From NCBI RefSeq assembly GCF_003046585.1, contig NZ_QAAE01000015.1:1-64000 (forward strand): 64,000 nt of DNA. The letters are read 5' to 3'. Below are positions 45,154 through 55,320 of the stretch, one piece after another; the stretch's first letter is position 1; each line of letters begins with the position of its first letter. The position numbers and the translations under genes were made by a program. The stretch is from Nitrosomonas aestuarii (GTDB lineage: Bacteria > Pseudomonadota > Gammaproteobacteria > Burkholderiales > Nitrosomonadaceae). The notes below the pieces were generated by a model, which searched no databases, was not told the DNA's origin, and worked only from the letters and a program-made list of their open reading frames with translations.

Positions 45154-46281
45154 TTATGTTGCCTGTAATTCTCTCTCAGATTGTGGCCGAGACTGAACAG
45201 CGACGGGAATATGATGCCGCCCAAAACTGCCATTAAATTTCTCAAAACAACCAGCTATCGGCGTATCACAGTTTGCGCATCGCCCATCATCTTTCAAATG
45301 ACAGGACTCGATTTCATACCAGTCACGTACAATGACAGCATGCCCACATGATGGACAGTATGTCGTATCGCCTTCTCTGCAGTGCACGTTTCCTGTATAA
45401 ACATATTTCAGTCCCGCGCTGCGAGCAATTTTTCGTGCATTGACCAGTGTTTCTTTGGGTGTTCCGAGGATATTGTTCATTTTATAATCCGGATGAAATG
45501 CACTAAAATGTAAAGGCACGTCATCACCCAGCTCCCTCATAATCCAGGTGCACATGGTTTTAATTTCACTGACCGCATCATTGAGTCCGGGTATCAATAA
45601 AGTGGTCAGTTCAAACCATACATCCGTTTCCTGTTTCAGATATCTCAAGGTGTCCAATACGGGCTGCAAATGCGCACCGGTTTGTTTGACATAGAATGCT
45701 TCGGTAAACGCTTTCAAATCAACATTTGCAGCATCCATTTTGGCAAAAAAATCTCGCCGCGGCCCGGCATGAATATAACCTGCTGTCACTGCGACAGTTT
45801 TGATACCTTGTGCATGACAGGCATCGGCCACATCCATGGCATATTCAACAAAAATAACCGGATCGTTGTAGGTAAACGCAATACTTTTGCACCCCAGCGA
45901 AACCGCTGTTTCGGCAATTTCTTCCGGACTGGCCTGCGCAGCCAGTTTATCAAAACTGCGTGATTTGGAAATATCCCAGTTCTGACAGAATTTACAAGCT
46001 AGATTACACCCGGCTGTACCAAATGACAGCACACTGCTACCCGGATAAAAGTGATTAAGCGGCTTCTTCTCAATCGGATCAACACAGAAACCAGAGGACC
46101 GTCCATAAGTTGTTAATACCATGCTGTCCCCAGCGCGACCACGCACAAAACATGCGCCGCGCTGTCCATCATGTAATTTACAATCACGCGGGCATAAATC
46201 GCATTGTATGCGGCCGTCACTCAACAGATGCCAGTACCTGGCCGGAAATTTTTCAGTGACACTTATCGGTTCATCCATCAC
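45154..46281 (-). CDS. amrS: AmmeMemoRadiSam system radical SAM enzyme
   Basis: This 375-aa radical SAM protein has the cluster motif CNLACKFCQNW (CxxxCxxC). An N-terminal cysteine set (CDLCPRDCKLHDGQRGAC) and C-terminal zinc-ribbon-like cysteines (YCPSCGH, CANCDTPIAGC) suggest extra metal sites. It is the radical SAM member of the named AmmeMemoRadiSam system, whose chemistry is not established. Its first 11 nt overlap the end of the AMMECR1-like gene. Confidence 0.92.
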   Translation of the reverse strand: MMDEPISVTEKFPARYWHLLSDGRIQCDLCPRDCKLHDGQRGACFVRGRAGDSMVLTTYGRSSGFCVDPIEKKPLNHFYPGSSVLSFGTAGCNLACKFCQNWDISKSRSFDKLAAQASPEEIAETAVSLGCKSIAFTYNDPVIFVEYAMDVADACHAQGIKTVAVTAGYIHAGPRRDFFAKMDAANVDLKAFTEAFYVKQTGAHLQPVLDTLRYLKQETDVWFELTTLLIPGLNDAVSEIKTMCTWIMRELGDDVPLHFSAFHPDYKMNNILGTPKETLVNARKIARSAGLKYVYTGNVHCREGDTTYCPSCGHAVIVRDWYEIESCHLKDDGRCANCDTPIAGCFEKFNGSFGRHHIPVAVQSRPQSERELQAT

Positions 46282-46873
46282 ACTTTTCCTTTATAAAGTC
46301 TGTTTCACGCCATTTTTGAACGGTATAAAGCCGCAATCGAATCGCATCATCCCAAAAATCCGGACACAAACCCGCTTTTAATTTTAACTGGCCCAGAAAT
46401 TCACACGGTTGCAGCAAACGTTCCCATACCTGCGGCAGAAACGTACTGCGATATACGCCGTACTCCATCAAGACACCATCAATACCGGGACGCAATTGTG
46501 CCAAAGCATCTGCTTCACTGGTAAATGTAAGCGGCTGCAACGTTGAGAGCAACGATACTTCCAAGCAAATGGAATCGAAGTCATTGATCGTTACTGGCGA
46601 GAAACGGTTATCATGCAATGCAGCCGATACGGCATTACTGCTTACATTATCAATCAAAGCCTGATGTGCCTGCAAAGAACCGATGCAGCCGCGCAAAAGG
46701 CCGTACTGCGTCAGGGTAATAAACGTTGCACCCGGCTCGGCAAGCCAATTTGCACTTATATCGATTGCATCAGTATTAAAATGATCAACTTGTAAAGTGC
46801 GCGCAATGGATGATCGCGCTATTTGCAGTAAAGTTTTACCTTGTTCGCGATAATCCATGCTGTGCAAAAACAT
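46271..46873 (-). CDS. amrA: AmmeMemoRadiSam system protein A (AMMECR1-like)
   Basis: This AMMECR1-domain protein has the hallmark LLRGCIGSL and ATFITLTQYG. The ATG at 46873 is preferred because AGGA lies nine nt upstream; ATG at 46879 is too close and 46897 overlaps the preceding gene. About 200 aa. It sits between the Memo-like and radical SAM genes, the canonical order. Function unknown; the conserved cysteine in RGCIG may be catalytic. Confidence 0.9.
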   Translation of the reverse strand: MFLHSMDYREQGKTLLQIARSSIARTLQVDHFNTDAIDISANWLAEPGATFITLTQYGLLRGCIGSLQAHQALIDNVSSNAVSAALHDNRFSPVTINDFDSICLEVSLLSTLQPLTFTSEADALAQLRPGIDGVLMEYGVYRSTFLPQVWERLLQPCEFLGQLKLKAGLCPDFWDDAIRLRLYTVQKWRETDFIKEKCDG

Positions 46874-46884
46874 TTTCATACTTC

Positions 46885-47688
46885 CTATTCTGAACAAAAG
46901 GCAATCGCTGCATAGCCGACAACCTGATCATGGGAACCTGCGGTATCGCCCGAATTGCGTAAATCGAGCAACTGCGGCTTTAAATGGTGTTTCCGGGCGG
47001 CTACGATCAGGCCACTGACCGGTGTGCCGCCACAGGCATGATCATGCGCAATAGGCTGTATTAACTGCAAGATCGACCGCACAGTGGCACTATCCATTTG
47101 TTGTGCCGTTGCATACGGCAAATAGTGTGAAAGATCGGAACTGATCACAATGAGCGTCTCATCACCACCCCACACTCTGTCGAGTACTTCAGCTACTTCT
47201 TCTGCTGATGCCATGCCCACAGCCAAAGGTAACACATTAAAATCGTCTAATACATGTTGTAAAAAAGGTAGCTGCACTTCGAGCGAATGTTCCCATGCAT
47301 GAGCTTCAGTGCTCATAATCACCTGCGGCAAATCTGATATGACTTGTACCGCTTCAGTATCCACATTGACAGTTCCAAGCGGCGTTTCCAAGCATCCCAC
47401 GTCCGGCAATGCCAGTCCCCGTACAGCTACATGATGGGTTGGACCAAGCAGAATAACACGCTTTATAATTGTTGCCATTGAACCGAGCGTCGCGTAAGCC
47501 GTGGCGGCAATGGCACCTGAATATATATATCCTGCATGCGGAACAATCAACGCTTTTGGAGTCAGCACATAGCGCTTTGCACGCGATATCAATTGCTGTA
47601 TCTCCTGAGATAACTGTTGTGCATCAAGTGGATAAAACTGACCAGCGACCGCGGGTTTACGAGTGGCAGTTGTATGAATATGCATCAT
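46885..47688 (-). CDS. amrB: AmmeMemoRadiSam system protein B (Memo-like)
   Basis: This 267-aa MEMO1 family protein is related to class III extradiol dioxygenases. Metal-site histidines appear in VPHAGYIYSG and GPTHHV, with AVAGQFYPLD near the start and HACGGTPVSG near the end. It is first gene of the three-gene minus-strand unit, 11 nt before amrA. All three components are present and full length. Confidence 0.92.
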   Translation of the reverse strand: MMHIHTTATRKPAVAGQFYPLDAQQLSQEIQQLISRAKRYVLTPKALIVPHAGYIYSGAIAATAYATLGSMATIIKRVILLGPTHHVAVRGLALPDVGCLETPLGTVNVDTEAVQVISDLPQVIMSTEAHAWEHSLEVQLPFLQHVLDDFNVLPLAVGMASAEEVAEVLDRVWGGDETLIVISSDLSHYLPYATAQQMDSATVRSILQLIQPIAHDHACGGTPVSGLIVAARKHHLKPQLLDLRNSGDTAGSHDQVVGYAAIAFCSE

Positions 47689-47783
47689 TAATCTTACTCA
47701 TTCATCAATCAAACATACTCATAATGTAGGGGTATTTTGCGCAGAATCAAGTAAGCCGGCTGCATTCGAAATTGACTAAGCGG

Positions 47784-48479
47784 TTATGGATTGGGGTGAT
47801 CGCTCTTGTCCTGATGCCGTAAATACAATCCATAACGAACCAAAGCCGCTTCAAAATCTGGAAACTTGGCGGCCGTTTGATTTGCATCACTCCAGATTAT
47901 CTGCAGTTGTTCAAGTGCCCGCGCATCATTTTTGACGTTCTTGATCAAATAACCTATTTCTGTTGCTGCACGCCAGGCCAAAGGTGAAAGCGCTGGCTTG
48001 GCGTAACACCATCTTCCACGCATTTCACGCAAAAAAATTTGCGTCGTCACTTTACCGATACCCTTACCCAACGCCATTATTCGCTGCTCCAAATCACACG
48101 CATCGTTTGCGGCTGCATGCAGTTGATTTAAATCACCATCATAGTTACTCAACAATGTCTGATTGACAGTTAATAATTTGGTGGCTGTTTTAAAATCGTA
48201 GCGCGCATAGCCACCTTCATCCAGCAATGCAACCAACCCACCCCACCCTGTGTTGATCACTTGTCTGGGAGACATGACATGATGTTTTTGGAATACCTGC
48301 CATGTGTGCGTGGCGATTTTTTCCGAAATGCGCGCCCCATAAAGCAGAGCGGCAAGAAACCATTTGTATATTTCTATGGGTTTCAAACCATTCAGATCAA
48401 TACCCAATACAAATGCATAACTGCCGCCCTGCTCCGCCACAAAATCAATCGGATTTTTCTTAATTTGCCCAGTCCGCAT
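47784..48479 (-). CDS. Helix-hairpin-helix (endonuclease III-like) protein
   Basis: This 231-aa protein has a DNA-glycosylase-like helical fold: WFLAALLYGARISEKIATHT, then the HhH ALGKGIGKVTTQIFLREMRG. The usual catalytic Lys/Asp pair of the HhH-GPD family is not obvious; the segment after the HhH reads WCYAKPALSPLAW, without the expected Asp. It may bind DNA without glycosylase activity. It is a single gene between amrB and pilU. Confidence 0.65.
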   Translation of the reverse strand: MRTGQIKKNPIDFVAEQGGSYAFVLGIDLNGLKPIEIYKWFLAALLYGARISEKIATHTWQVFQKHHVMSPRQVINTGWGGLVALLDEGGYARYDFKTATKLLTVNQTLLSNYDGDLNQLHAAANDACDLEQRIMALGKGIGKVTTQIFLREMRGRWCYAKPALSPLAWRAATEIGYLIKNVKNDARALEQLQIIWSDANQTAAKFPDFEAALVRYGLYLRHQDKSDHPNP

Positions 48480-48518
48480 AGTAATAACTATGCATGTTTA
48501 CCGTCATTATCGCAATGG

Positions 48519-49658
48519 TTATTCCTGTATAGATAGATGTGCTATACCTGCATTTAAGTCTGCATTCATGGCTTCTTTTCCTTGCAGTTTGATCTGTAAA
48601 CGCAGCTCATTCATTGAGTCCGCATTTCTTAAAGCATCTTCATAACTAATAAGATCCGCTTCGTATAAATCAAAAAGAGCCATATCGAACGTTTGCATGC
48701 CAAGTTCGCGTGATTTCTTCATAACCTCCTTGATTTCATGCACATCCCCTTTAAATATTAAATCAGAGATCAGCGGCGAATTCAGCATAATTTCAATTGC
48801 GGCGACACGTCCCTTTACATCTTTCTTGGGTATCAGGCGCTGTGCAATCAAACCACGCATATTTAGTGACAAATCCATCAATAACTGTGCCCGGCGTTCT
48901 TCCGGGAAAAAGTTAACAATCCGATCGAGTGCCTGGTTTGCACTGTTAGCATGCAGTGTGCCCATACAAAGATGGCCTGTCTCAGCAAATGCAATGGCAT
49001 GTTCCATGGTTTCACGATCACGAATTTCACCGATTAAAATAACATCAGGCGCCTGACGCAGAGTGTTTTTTAACGCCGCTTCCCACGATTCTGTATCGAC
49101 ACCTACCTCGCGCTGCGTAATAACGCAGTTAATATGCTCATGCACATATTCCACAGGATCTTCAATGGTAATAATATGACCGTAACTGTTTTTATTACGA
49201 TGACCAATGAGTGCTGCCATTGATGTCGATTTGCCGGAACCGGTACCTCCAACAAAGATTACCAGTCCTCTTTTACTCATCACTACTTCTTTAAGTACTG
49301 GCGGCAGACCCAGTTCGTCAAAATCAGGAATCTGCGTAGTGATGGTCCTTATTACAATGCCTACTCTTTGTTGCTGAATAAAGGCATTAACACGAAAACG
49401 CCCAATATCTGAAGGATTAATGGCAAAATTACATTCCTTGGTTTGTTCAAATTGCGCTGCCTGTTTATCATTCATTATCGCAAGCGCCAATGCCTCTGTA
49501 TGCTGCGGCGATAGCGATTGCTGGGAGACGGGAGTCATTTTCCCATCAACCTTCAATGCAGGTGGAAATCCCGATGTAATAAACAAGTCCGATGCCTTTT
49601 TATTCAGCATCAAACGCAGCATGTCATGCATAAATTTTGTAGCTTGCGCCTTTTCCAT
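48519..49658 (-). CDS. pilU: Type IV pilus retraction ATPase PilU
   Basis: This 379-aa PilT-like hexameric ATPase has Walker A GGTGSGKSTSMAALIGH, an Asp box IITIEDPVE and Walker B segment VILIGEIRDRETMEHAI. It lacks the AIRNLIR motif of PilT and instead has LISDLIFKGDVHE, which identifies PilU. PilU assists PilT in pilus retraction. It follows pilT by 15 nt. Confidence 0.94.
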   Translation of the reverse strand: MEKAQATKFMHDMLRLMLNKKASDLFITSGFPPALKVDGKMTPVSQQSLSPQHTEALALAIMNDKQAAQFEQTKECNFAINPSDIGRFRVNAFIQQQRVGIVIRTITTQIPDFDELGLPPVLKEVVMSKRGLVIFVGGTGSGKSTSMAALIGHRNKNSYGHIITIEDPVEYVHEHINCVITQREVGVDTESWEAALKNTLRQAPDVILIGEIRDRETMEHAIAFAETGHLCMGTLHANSANQALDRIVNFFPEERRAQLLMDLSLNMRGLIAQRLIPKKDVKGRVAAIEIMLNSPLISDLIFKGDVHEIKEVMKKSRELGMQTFDMALFDLYEADLISYEDALRNADSMNELRLQIKLQGKEAMNADLNAGIAHLSIQE

Positions 49659-49673
49659 TGTCGATTCCTGAGA

Positions 49674-50714
49674 TTATCTAAAATTATCTTTATTGGCAGC
49701 CTTGTTGCGGGCTTCCGCTACAGAAACAACGTTGCGTTTAACCAGATCGGTCAGGTTCTGATCCAATGTTTGCATACCTACACTTTGTCCGGTCTGTATC
49801 GCTGAATACATTTGCGCTACTTTGGCTTCACGTATTAAATTACGAATAGCCGGTGTGCCAATCATGATTTCATGCGCGGCAACACGGCCATTACCGTCTT
49901 TTGTTTTCAGCAGCGTCTGTGAAATAACCGCTCTTAATGATTCCGACAGCATGGCGCGCATCATTTCTTTTTCTTCCGCCGGAAACACGTCAATAATACG
50001 GTCAATTGTTTTTGCAGCGGAACTGGTATGCAATGTCCCGAAAACCAGATGACCGGTTTCCGCAGCTGTCATTGCCAGACGTATAGTCTCCAGATCCCGT
50101 AGTTCACCCACCAGGATAATATCCGGATCTTCGCGTAGCGCTGAACGCAATGCATTCTCAAAACTATGTGTATCTCGCCCAACTTCGCGTTGATTAATCA
50201 AGCTTTTTTTGCTTTCGTGCACAAATTCAATCGGGTCTTCCAATGTCAATATATGTCCATAATCATTCTCATTAATATGATTAATCATAGCCGCCAGCGT
50301 CGTAGATTTACCCGATCCCGTCGGTCCGGTCACCAATACAACGCCCCGTGGTTGATTGGCAATTTCAGCAAAAATCTTAGGTGCATTCAAATCTTCAAGC
50401 GTCAGCACTTTGGATGGAATCGTCCGCATGACGGTCGCGGCACCACGCTGCGTATTAAAAGCGTTTACACGAAAACGTGCCAGATTGGGTATTTCAAAAG
50501 AAAAATCACATTCCAGATTTTCTTCGTAGAGTTTGCGCTGACCGTCATTCATAATGTCGTACACCATACTATGTACTTCTTTATGTTCCATTTCCGGCAG
50601 ATTAATTCGCTTTACTTCACCATGCACACGAATCATCGGTGGCATACCCGCAGACAAATGCAAATCCGAAGCTTTATTTTTAACTACAAATGAGAGTAGT
50701 TCTACTATATTCAT
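49674..50714 (-). CDS. pilT: Type IV pilus retraction ATPase PilT
   Basis: PilT (346 aa from the ATG at 50714, which has AGAGGAC upstream) powers pilus retraction for twitching and DNA uptake. Walker A is GPTGSGKSTTLAAMI, the Asp box ILTLEDPIEFVHES, and the diagnostic AIRNLIREAK motif is present. The start at 50750 is rejected for lack of a ribosome-binding site. It is operonic with pilU; comEC is 4 kb downstream. Confidence 0.95.
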   Translation of the reverse strand: MNIVELLSFVVKNKASDLHLSAGMPPMIRVHGEVKRINLPEMEHKEVHSMVYDIMNDGQRKLYEENLECDFSFEIPNLARFRVNAFNTQRGAATVMRTIPSKVLTLEDLNAPKIFAEIANQPRGVVLVTGPTGSGKSTTLAAMINHINENDYGHILTLEDPIEFVHESKKSLINQREVGRDTHSFENALRSALREDPDIILVGELRDLETIRLAMTAAETGHLVFGTLHTSSAAKTIDRIIDVFPAEEKEMMRAMLSESLRAVISQTLLKTKDGNGRVAAHEIMIGTPAIRNLIREAKVAQMYSAIQTGQSVGMQTLDQNLTDLVKRNVVSVAEARNKAANKDNFR

Positions 50715-50997
50715 GTATTGTCCTCTTGCAGACTTATCATCATTTTTCAAATACCTGAAAGATCTGGATTACCAGATCCGGGGAGTGAGAATGTTTCTTT
50801 TATTACGGACAAAACAACTGAGAATTGAGAATTCAATGGTTTTTCACCATCGACCTGCCCATTCAAAAGCCAACACATGATGACAATACATTGCTGATCA
50901 TTTCCCACCCCGCGCAATTTAATACATTAACGCACGAACATTCCGGATTCATATTAAAATTACGCCTTTCTTTATTCTTTAAAATTTTGAGAACAAC

Positions 50998-51828
50998 ATG
51001 CACCCAATGCTAAACATTGCGGTTAAGGCCGCTCGCCGCGCTGGCGACATTATTAATCAGGCTTCACGGAATCTGGATTTACTCAATGTCTCCAGAAAAT
51101 CCCATAGTGACTTTGTCAGCGAGGTCGATGGCGCCGCAGAAGAAGCTATTATTAGAATATTGCGAGATACGTACCCGGACCATGCCATTTTGGCGGAAGA
51201 AAGTGGCATTCGTGGAGACATTGAAAAAGCGGAATACCAATGGATTATCGATCCTCTGGATGGAACGACTAACTTTCTGCACGGTTTTCCCCAGTATTCA
51301 GTCTCAATTGCATTAAAACATAAAGGATTGTTAAATAAGGCTGTCGTTTACAATCCTAATAACAACGAACTTTTTACCGCCAGCAGAGGCGGCGGGGCTT
51401 ATCTGAACAATCAACGCATACGTGTCAGTAAACGTTTTCGTTTGGAAGATTGTCTCATCGGCACAGGCATTCCGTTCAGGGATCTGACTCACGTGGAAGC
51501 CTATTTAAAAATGTTTAAAGATGTTATCCCACGCGTTGCCGGTATTCGCCGCCCCGGCTCAGCCGCACTTGACCTCTCCTATGTTGCAGCTGGTCGCTAT
51601 GATGGCTTTTGGGAAATCGGGCTGGCCCCTTGGGATATGGCTGCCGGCTGTCTGATGATTCAAGAAGCCGGTGGATTGGTGGGTGACCTGGAAGGAAATG
51701 ATACCTATCTGGAAAGCGGGCAGATAATTGCCGGCAACCCCAAAGTATTCTCGCAATTACTGCAGATTATCATGCCACATCTCAGTCAAGCGCTTATAGA
51801 AAATCATCGTGCTGCAGAAAAACGTTAA
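50998..51828 (+). CDS. suhB: Inositol monophosphatase family protein SuhB
   Basis: SuhB (276 aa) is a magnesium-dependent inositol-1-phosphatase that in E. coli also joins rRNA antitermination complexes. Metal motifs are [25 protein letters not shown] and [15 protein letters not shown]. It is read rightwards, divergent from pilT, and converges on scpB with a 26-nt gap. Length and motifs are normal. Confidence 0.94.
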   Translation: MHPMLNIAVKAARRAGDIINQASRNLDLLNVSRKSHSDFVSEVDGAAEEAIIRILRDTYPDHAILAEESGIRGDIEKAEYQWIIDPLDGTTNFLHGFPQYSVSIALKHKGLLNKAVVYNPNNNELFTASRGGGAYLNNQRIRVSKRFRLEDCLIGTGIPFRDLTHVEAYLKMFKDVIPRVAGIRRPGSAALDLSYVAAGRYDGFWEIGLAPWDMAAGCLMIQEAGGLVGDLEGNDTYLESGQIIAGNPKVFSQLLQIIMPHLSQALIENHRAAEKR

Positions 51829-51854
51829 CAAGTCGCAGAATCCTGGATCACAAC

Positions 51855-52535
51855 TTAAGCATCCGGTTCTGTATCGGATGCCGTGGATTTGGTTTCAGAT
51901 TCGTCATCTTCGATTGCCAGGCTATGTTCATCTATTTCTATCAATGATCCCAATTCTTCTAAGGGTGGGAGCTCGTCCAGAGAACGCAGGCCCAGATCAT
52001 TCAGAAAATGCTGTGTGGTCGCAAACAATGCCGGCTTTCCCGCTACGTTACGATGTCCAACCTGATCAATCCAGCCACGCGCTGTCAGTGTTTTAAGAAT
52101 GGAAGACGACACACTGATGCCGCGTATTTCTTCAATATCACCGCGTGTAACTGGCTGATGATAGACAATAATCGCCAGCGTTTCCAGTACCGCGCGCGAA
52201 TAACGCGGTACTTTGGGCGGATCCAGTCGATTTAGAAAAACCTGCATTTCGGTTCTGGCCTGGAAGCGCCAGCCGCTTGCCACCTGAACAAGTTCAACAC
52301 CTCTATTTGTCCAGTGCGCTTGCAAATCTTCAAGCAACCTGGACAGGTTTTTTACACTGACTGCATTGTCAAATAATTTTCTCAGCTCTGAAACAGGAAG
52401 CGGTTCCTGCGTGGTGAGCAAAGCAGCTTCCAGAATCCGTTTTATTTTTTCCGGATTCCCCGGATCGAACGCTGCGTCTAGTGAATATCCTTCAGTAGAC
52501 GCCTGTTGATCAGACAGCATCGACTGACCGGACAT
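51855..52535 (-). CDS. scpB: Segregation and condensation protein B
   Basis: ScpB (about 226 aa) is the winged-helix kleisin-associated subunit of the SMC condensin complex. It carries KIKRILEAALLTTQEPLPVS, the winged-helix LETLAIIVYHQPVTRGDIEE with IRG, and an acidic tail. The start overlaps the 3' end of scpA; ATG 52535 or 52520 are both possible, and neither has a strong ribosome-binding site, consistent with coupling. Confidence 0.93.
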   Translation of the reverse strand: MSGQSMLSDQQASTEGYSLDAAFDPGNPEKIKRILEAALLTTQEPLPVSELRKLFDNAVSVKNLSRLLEDLQAHWTNRGVELVQVASGWRFQARTEMQVFLNRLDPPKVPRYSRAVLETLAIIVYHQPVTRGDIEEIRGISVSSSILKTLTARGWIDQVGHRNVAGKPALFATTQHFLNDLGLRSLDELPPLEELGSLIEIDEHSLAIEDDESETKSTASDTEPDA

Positions 52536-53334
52536 AAATGACACCCAGCACTTCCGGCTGTGAAATTTCCACCAGCATCTCCTTCGCAAGCTCCAGAATC
52601 GCGAGAAATGTGACTATGACTTCGGTCACGGTTGCAGCCGGACTGAACAATTCATGAAAAACAATTTGTCCGCATTGATGTAAATTTCTCAAAACCTGGC
52701 TCATGTAAACGCGTACCGAGAGTGCCTCCCGATTAATTTGATGATGCCGATTGATTTTGGCTCTGGCCAGCAACCCCAGCCAGGTTTGACGAAGCATATC
52801 AGCGGAAACATTTGGCAAACGATCATACGTACTCTGTTCCATCCATACCTGTACAGTTGAAAAATCACGGCCCGCCTGCGGCAATTCGTTCAATCGCAAT
52901 GCCGCCAGTTTTATCTGTTCATACTTGAGCAGTCGTTGTACCAGCTCGGCTCTCGGATCTTTTTCTTCCTCGTTTTCAGTGACAGGTACGGGCAGCAGCA
53001 TACGTGATTTGATCTCAATCAACAAAGCCGTCATGAGCAGATACTCGGCGGCTAGTTCAAATTGCTCCACCTCCATCATATCAACATAAGCCATATACTG
53101 CTGCGTCAACTGCACCATTGGAATATCCAAAATATCGAGGTTATGCTTGCGAATCAGATAAAGCAGCAAATCCAATGGTCCCTGAAAAGAATCCAGAAAT
53201 ACTTCCAGCGCATCAGGCGGGATATATAAATCCTGCGGAATCTCCATTAAAGGTTCGCCACAGATTTTGGCCACAGGCTTTTCTATAGACTGATTAACGG
53301 GCGGGATAGCAGCAGAATCTACTGATGAAGTCAT
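52510..53334 (-). CDS. scpA: Segregation and condensation protein A
   Basis: ScpA (274 aa) is the kleisin that bridges SMC heads. The N-terminal domain begins VFLDSFQGPLDLLLYLIRKH, followed by ILDIPMVQLTQQYMAYVD and LAAEYLLMTALLIEIKSRML; the C-terminal winged helix is present. It starts 34 nt after trpS on the minus strand and overlaps scpB, so trpS-scpA-scpB are one unit as in other betaproteobacteria. Confidence 0.94.
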   Translation of the reverse strand: MTSSVDSAAIPPVNQSIEKPVAKICGEPLMEIPQDLYIPPDALEVFLDSFQGPLDLLLYLIRKHNLDILDIPMVQLTQQYMAYVDMMEVEQFELAAEYLLMTALLIEIKSRMLLPVPVTENEEEKDPRAELVQRLLKYEQIKLAALRLNELPQAGRDFSTVQVWMEQSTYDRLPNVSADMLRQTWLGLLARAKINRHHQINREALSVRVYMSQVLRNLHQCGQIVFHELFSPAATVTEVIVTFLAILELAKEMLVEISQPEVLGVIYVRSVDAV

Positions 53335-53368
53335 AGTTTCTTAAATATTCAACACGCCCATTTGCATA

Positions 53369-54571
53369 TCAGGAATAATCCAGCCCAATAGCGGCACGAA
53401 TATCCCGCATGGTTTCCTCGGCCAGTTGATTTGCTTTTTCACAACCATCAGCAATGATATTACGCACCAGCACAGGATCTTCTTCATACATTCGGGCACG
53501 ATCATGCATCGGCTCCTGCTCAGCGAGCACTTTATCAATTACGCGTGATTTACAATCAAGACAACCGATTGCTGCAGTGGTACATCCTTCCTGAACCCAT
53601 TTACAAGTATCGTCATCCGAATAAACCAGGTGAAATTGCCACACCGGACAGACCGCGGGATTACCGGGGTCTGTCCGCCGAACGCGCGCCGGGTCGGTCG
53701 GCATGGTACGGATTTTTTTATGTACGCTGTCTGAATCTTCGCGCATACCGATGGTATTATTATAAGACTTGGACATTTTCTGGCCGTCCAGTCCCGGCAT
53801 ACGTGATGCTTTTGTAAGCAGGGTCTCGGGTTCGCAAAGTATCATTTTCCCACCACCTTCCAGATAACCGAATAACCGTTCCTTGTCACCCAAATTGAGG
53901 TTTTGCTGCTCTTCGAGCAATGATTTGGCTTCTGCCAGCGCACTTTCATCACCCTGCTCCTGATAACGATTGCGTAACTCACTGTATAATTTTGATTTTT
54001 TAGATCCAAGCTTCTTGATAGCAGCTTGTGCTCTTTCTTCAAAACCAGGATCCTTACCGTATAGATGATTAAAACGGCGGCAAATCTCTCGTGTAAATTC
54101 AATATGTGGTGCCTGGTCTTCACCAACCGGAACACGGTTTGCGCGATAAATCAGGATATCAGCGCTTTGTAGCAACGGATAGCCCAGAAACCCATATGTA
54201 CTGAGATCTTTTTCCGTCAATTTTTCCTGCTGATCTTTATAGGTAGGCACACGTTCAAGCCAACCCAATGGCGTCATCATCGACAGCAACAGATATAGTT
54301 CGGCGTGCGCAGGCACCTTGGATTGAATAAACAAAACAGCTTTTGACGGATCAACACCCGCAGCAAGCCAGTCGATCACCATATCCCAGACATTTTTCTC
54401 GATAATTTCTGGCGAATCATAATGGGTCGTCAACGCATGCCAATCAGCAACAAAAAAAAGGCATTCATATTGTTGCTGCAATTCAACCCAGTTTTTTAAC
54501 ACACCATGATAATGCCCCAAATGCAGATTGCCTGTTGGGCGCATCCCCGATAAAACACGGTCAGCAAACAT
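53369..54571 (-). CDS. trpS: Tryptophan--tRNA ligase
   Basis: TrpRS (400 aa) charges tRNA-Trp. Class I signatures are RPTGNLHLGHY (HIGH-type) and KMSKSYNN. The extended form, longer than the 334-aa E. coli enzyme by an insertion before KMSKS, is common in betaproteobacteria. It lies 77 nt after the M50 gene and 34 nt before scpA. Confidence 0.95.
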   Translation of the reverse strand: MFADRVLSGMRPTGNLHLGHYHGVLKNWVELQQQYECLFFVADWHALTTHYDSPEIIEKNVWDMVIDWLAAGVDPSKAVLFIQSKVPAHAELYLLLSMMTPLGWLERVPTYKDQQEKLTEKDLSTYGFLGYPLLQSADILIYRANRVPVGEDQAPHIEFTREICRRFNHLYGKDPGFEERAQAAIKKLGSKKSKLYSELRNRYQEQGDESALAEAKSLLEEQQNLNLGDKERLFGYLEGGGKMILCEPETLLTKASRMPGLDGQKMSKSYNNTIGMREDSDSVHKKIRTMPTDPARVRRTDPGNPAVCPVWQFHLVYSDDDTCKWVQEGCTTAAIGCLDCKSRVIDKVLAEQEPMHDRARMYEEDPVLVRNIIADGCEKANQLAEETMRDIRAAIGLDYS

Positions 54572-54648
54572 TTTTGTGTCCTAATATCAAACGTTACAAG
54601 TTAGTCTGTTTGTTTCAGCAGCTTAAAATTGAAACAAGTAGAGCCAGA

Positions 54649-55320
54649 TTAGACATATAAACCAAAAAAAGAAACTATCATTAATTTGATAAACGTGATC
54701 AGTGGCCAAACAATGAAGCCCAGAACACCGCTGATTAAGAGCACCAGTAATATCATAAAGCCATAAGGTTCAATTCTGGCAAAATGGTATGCAATCCGGT
54801 GTGGCAACAGACTCACAGCCATACGCCCCCCATCCAGTGGCGGCAACGGCAGTAGATTTAACACCATCAGAATTACATTGATTTCTATACCTGCAATACC
54901 CATCAATATCATGGGCTTGGTAAAATCACCGATAGGCATGAATATGGCAAGCTTGATCACCAACGCCCAGATTAATGCCATGAACAGATTGGCTGCCGGT
55001 CCTGCAGCTGCGACCCAAAGCATATCTTGCTTGGGATGGCGTAGATTGGCAAAATTGACAGGCACCGGTTTGGCCCAGCCAAAAAGAAAGCCTGCGCCCA
55101 TCGTCATCTTACTGATAACAAACAACGTAGCCGGCACCAGAATTGTTCCTACCGGATCAATATGTTTTGCCGGATTCAGACTGATACGCCCCTGATTAAA
55201 CGCGGTAAAATCACCAAAATGCCTGGCTATATAACCATGCGCTGCTTCGTGCATGGTTATGGCAAGAATAACCGGCAAAGCATAAATTGCGATTCCCTGA
55301 ACAATGCTGTCAATATCCAT
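54649..55320 (-). CDS. Site-2 protease family M50 metallopeptidase
   Basis: This 223-aa integral membrane protein has the zinc motif HEAAH in AITMHEAAHGYIARHFGD and the second motif LPPLDGGRMAVSLLP. About five spans are predicted. ATG 55320 gives MDIDSIVQGIAIYALP; the start at 55380 lies inside the preceding gene. It overlaps the YciO gene by 11 nt. Substrate unknown. Confidence 0.9.
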   Translation of the reverse strand: MDIDSIVQGIAIYALPVILAITMHEAAHGYIARHFGDFTAFNQGRISLNPAKHIDPVGTILVPATLFVISKMTMGAGFLFGWAKPVPVNFANLRHPKQDMLWVAAAGPAANLFMALIWALVIKLAIFMPIGDFTKPMILMGIAGIEINVILMVLNLLPLPPLDGGRMAVSLLPHRIAYHFARIEPYGFMILLVLLISGVLGFIVWPLITFIKLMIVSFFGLYV

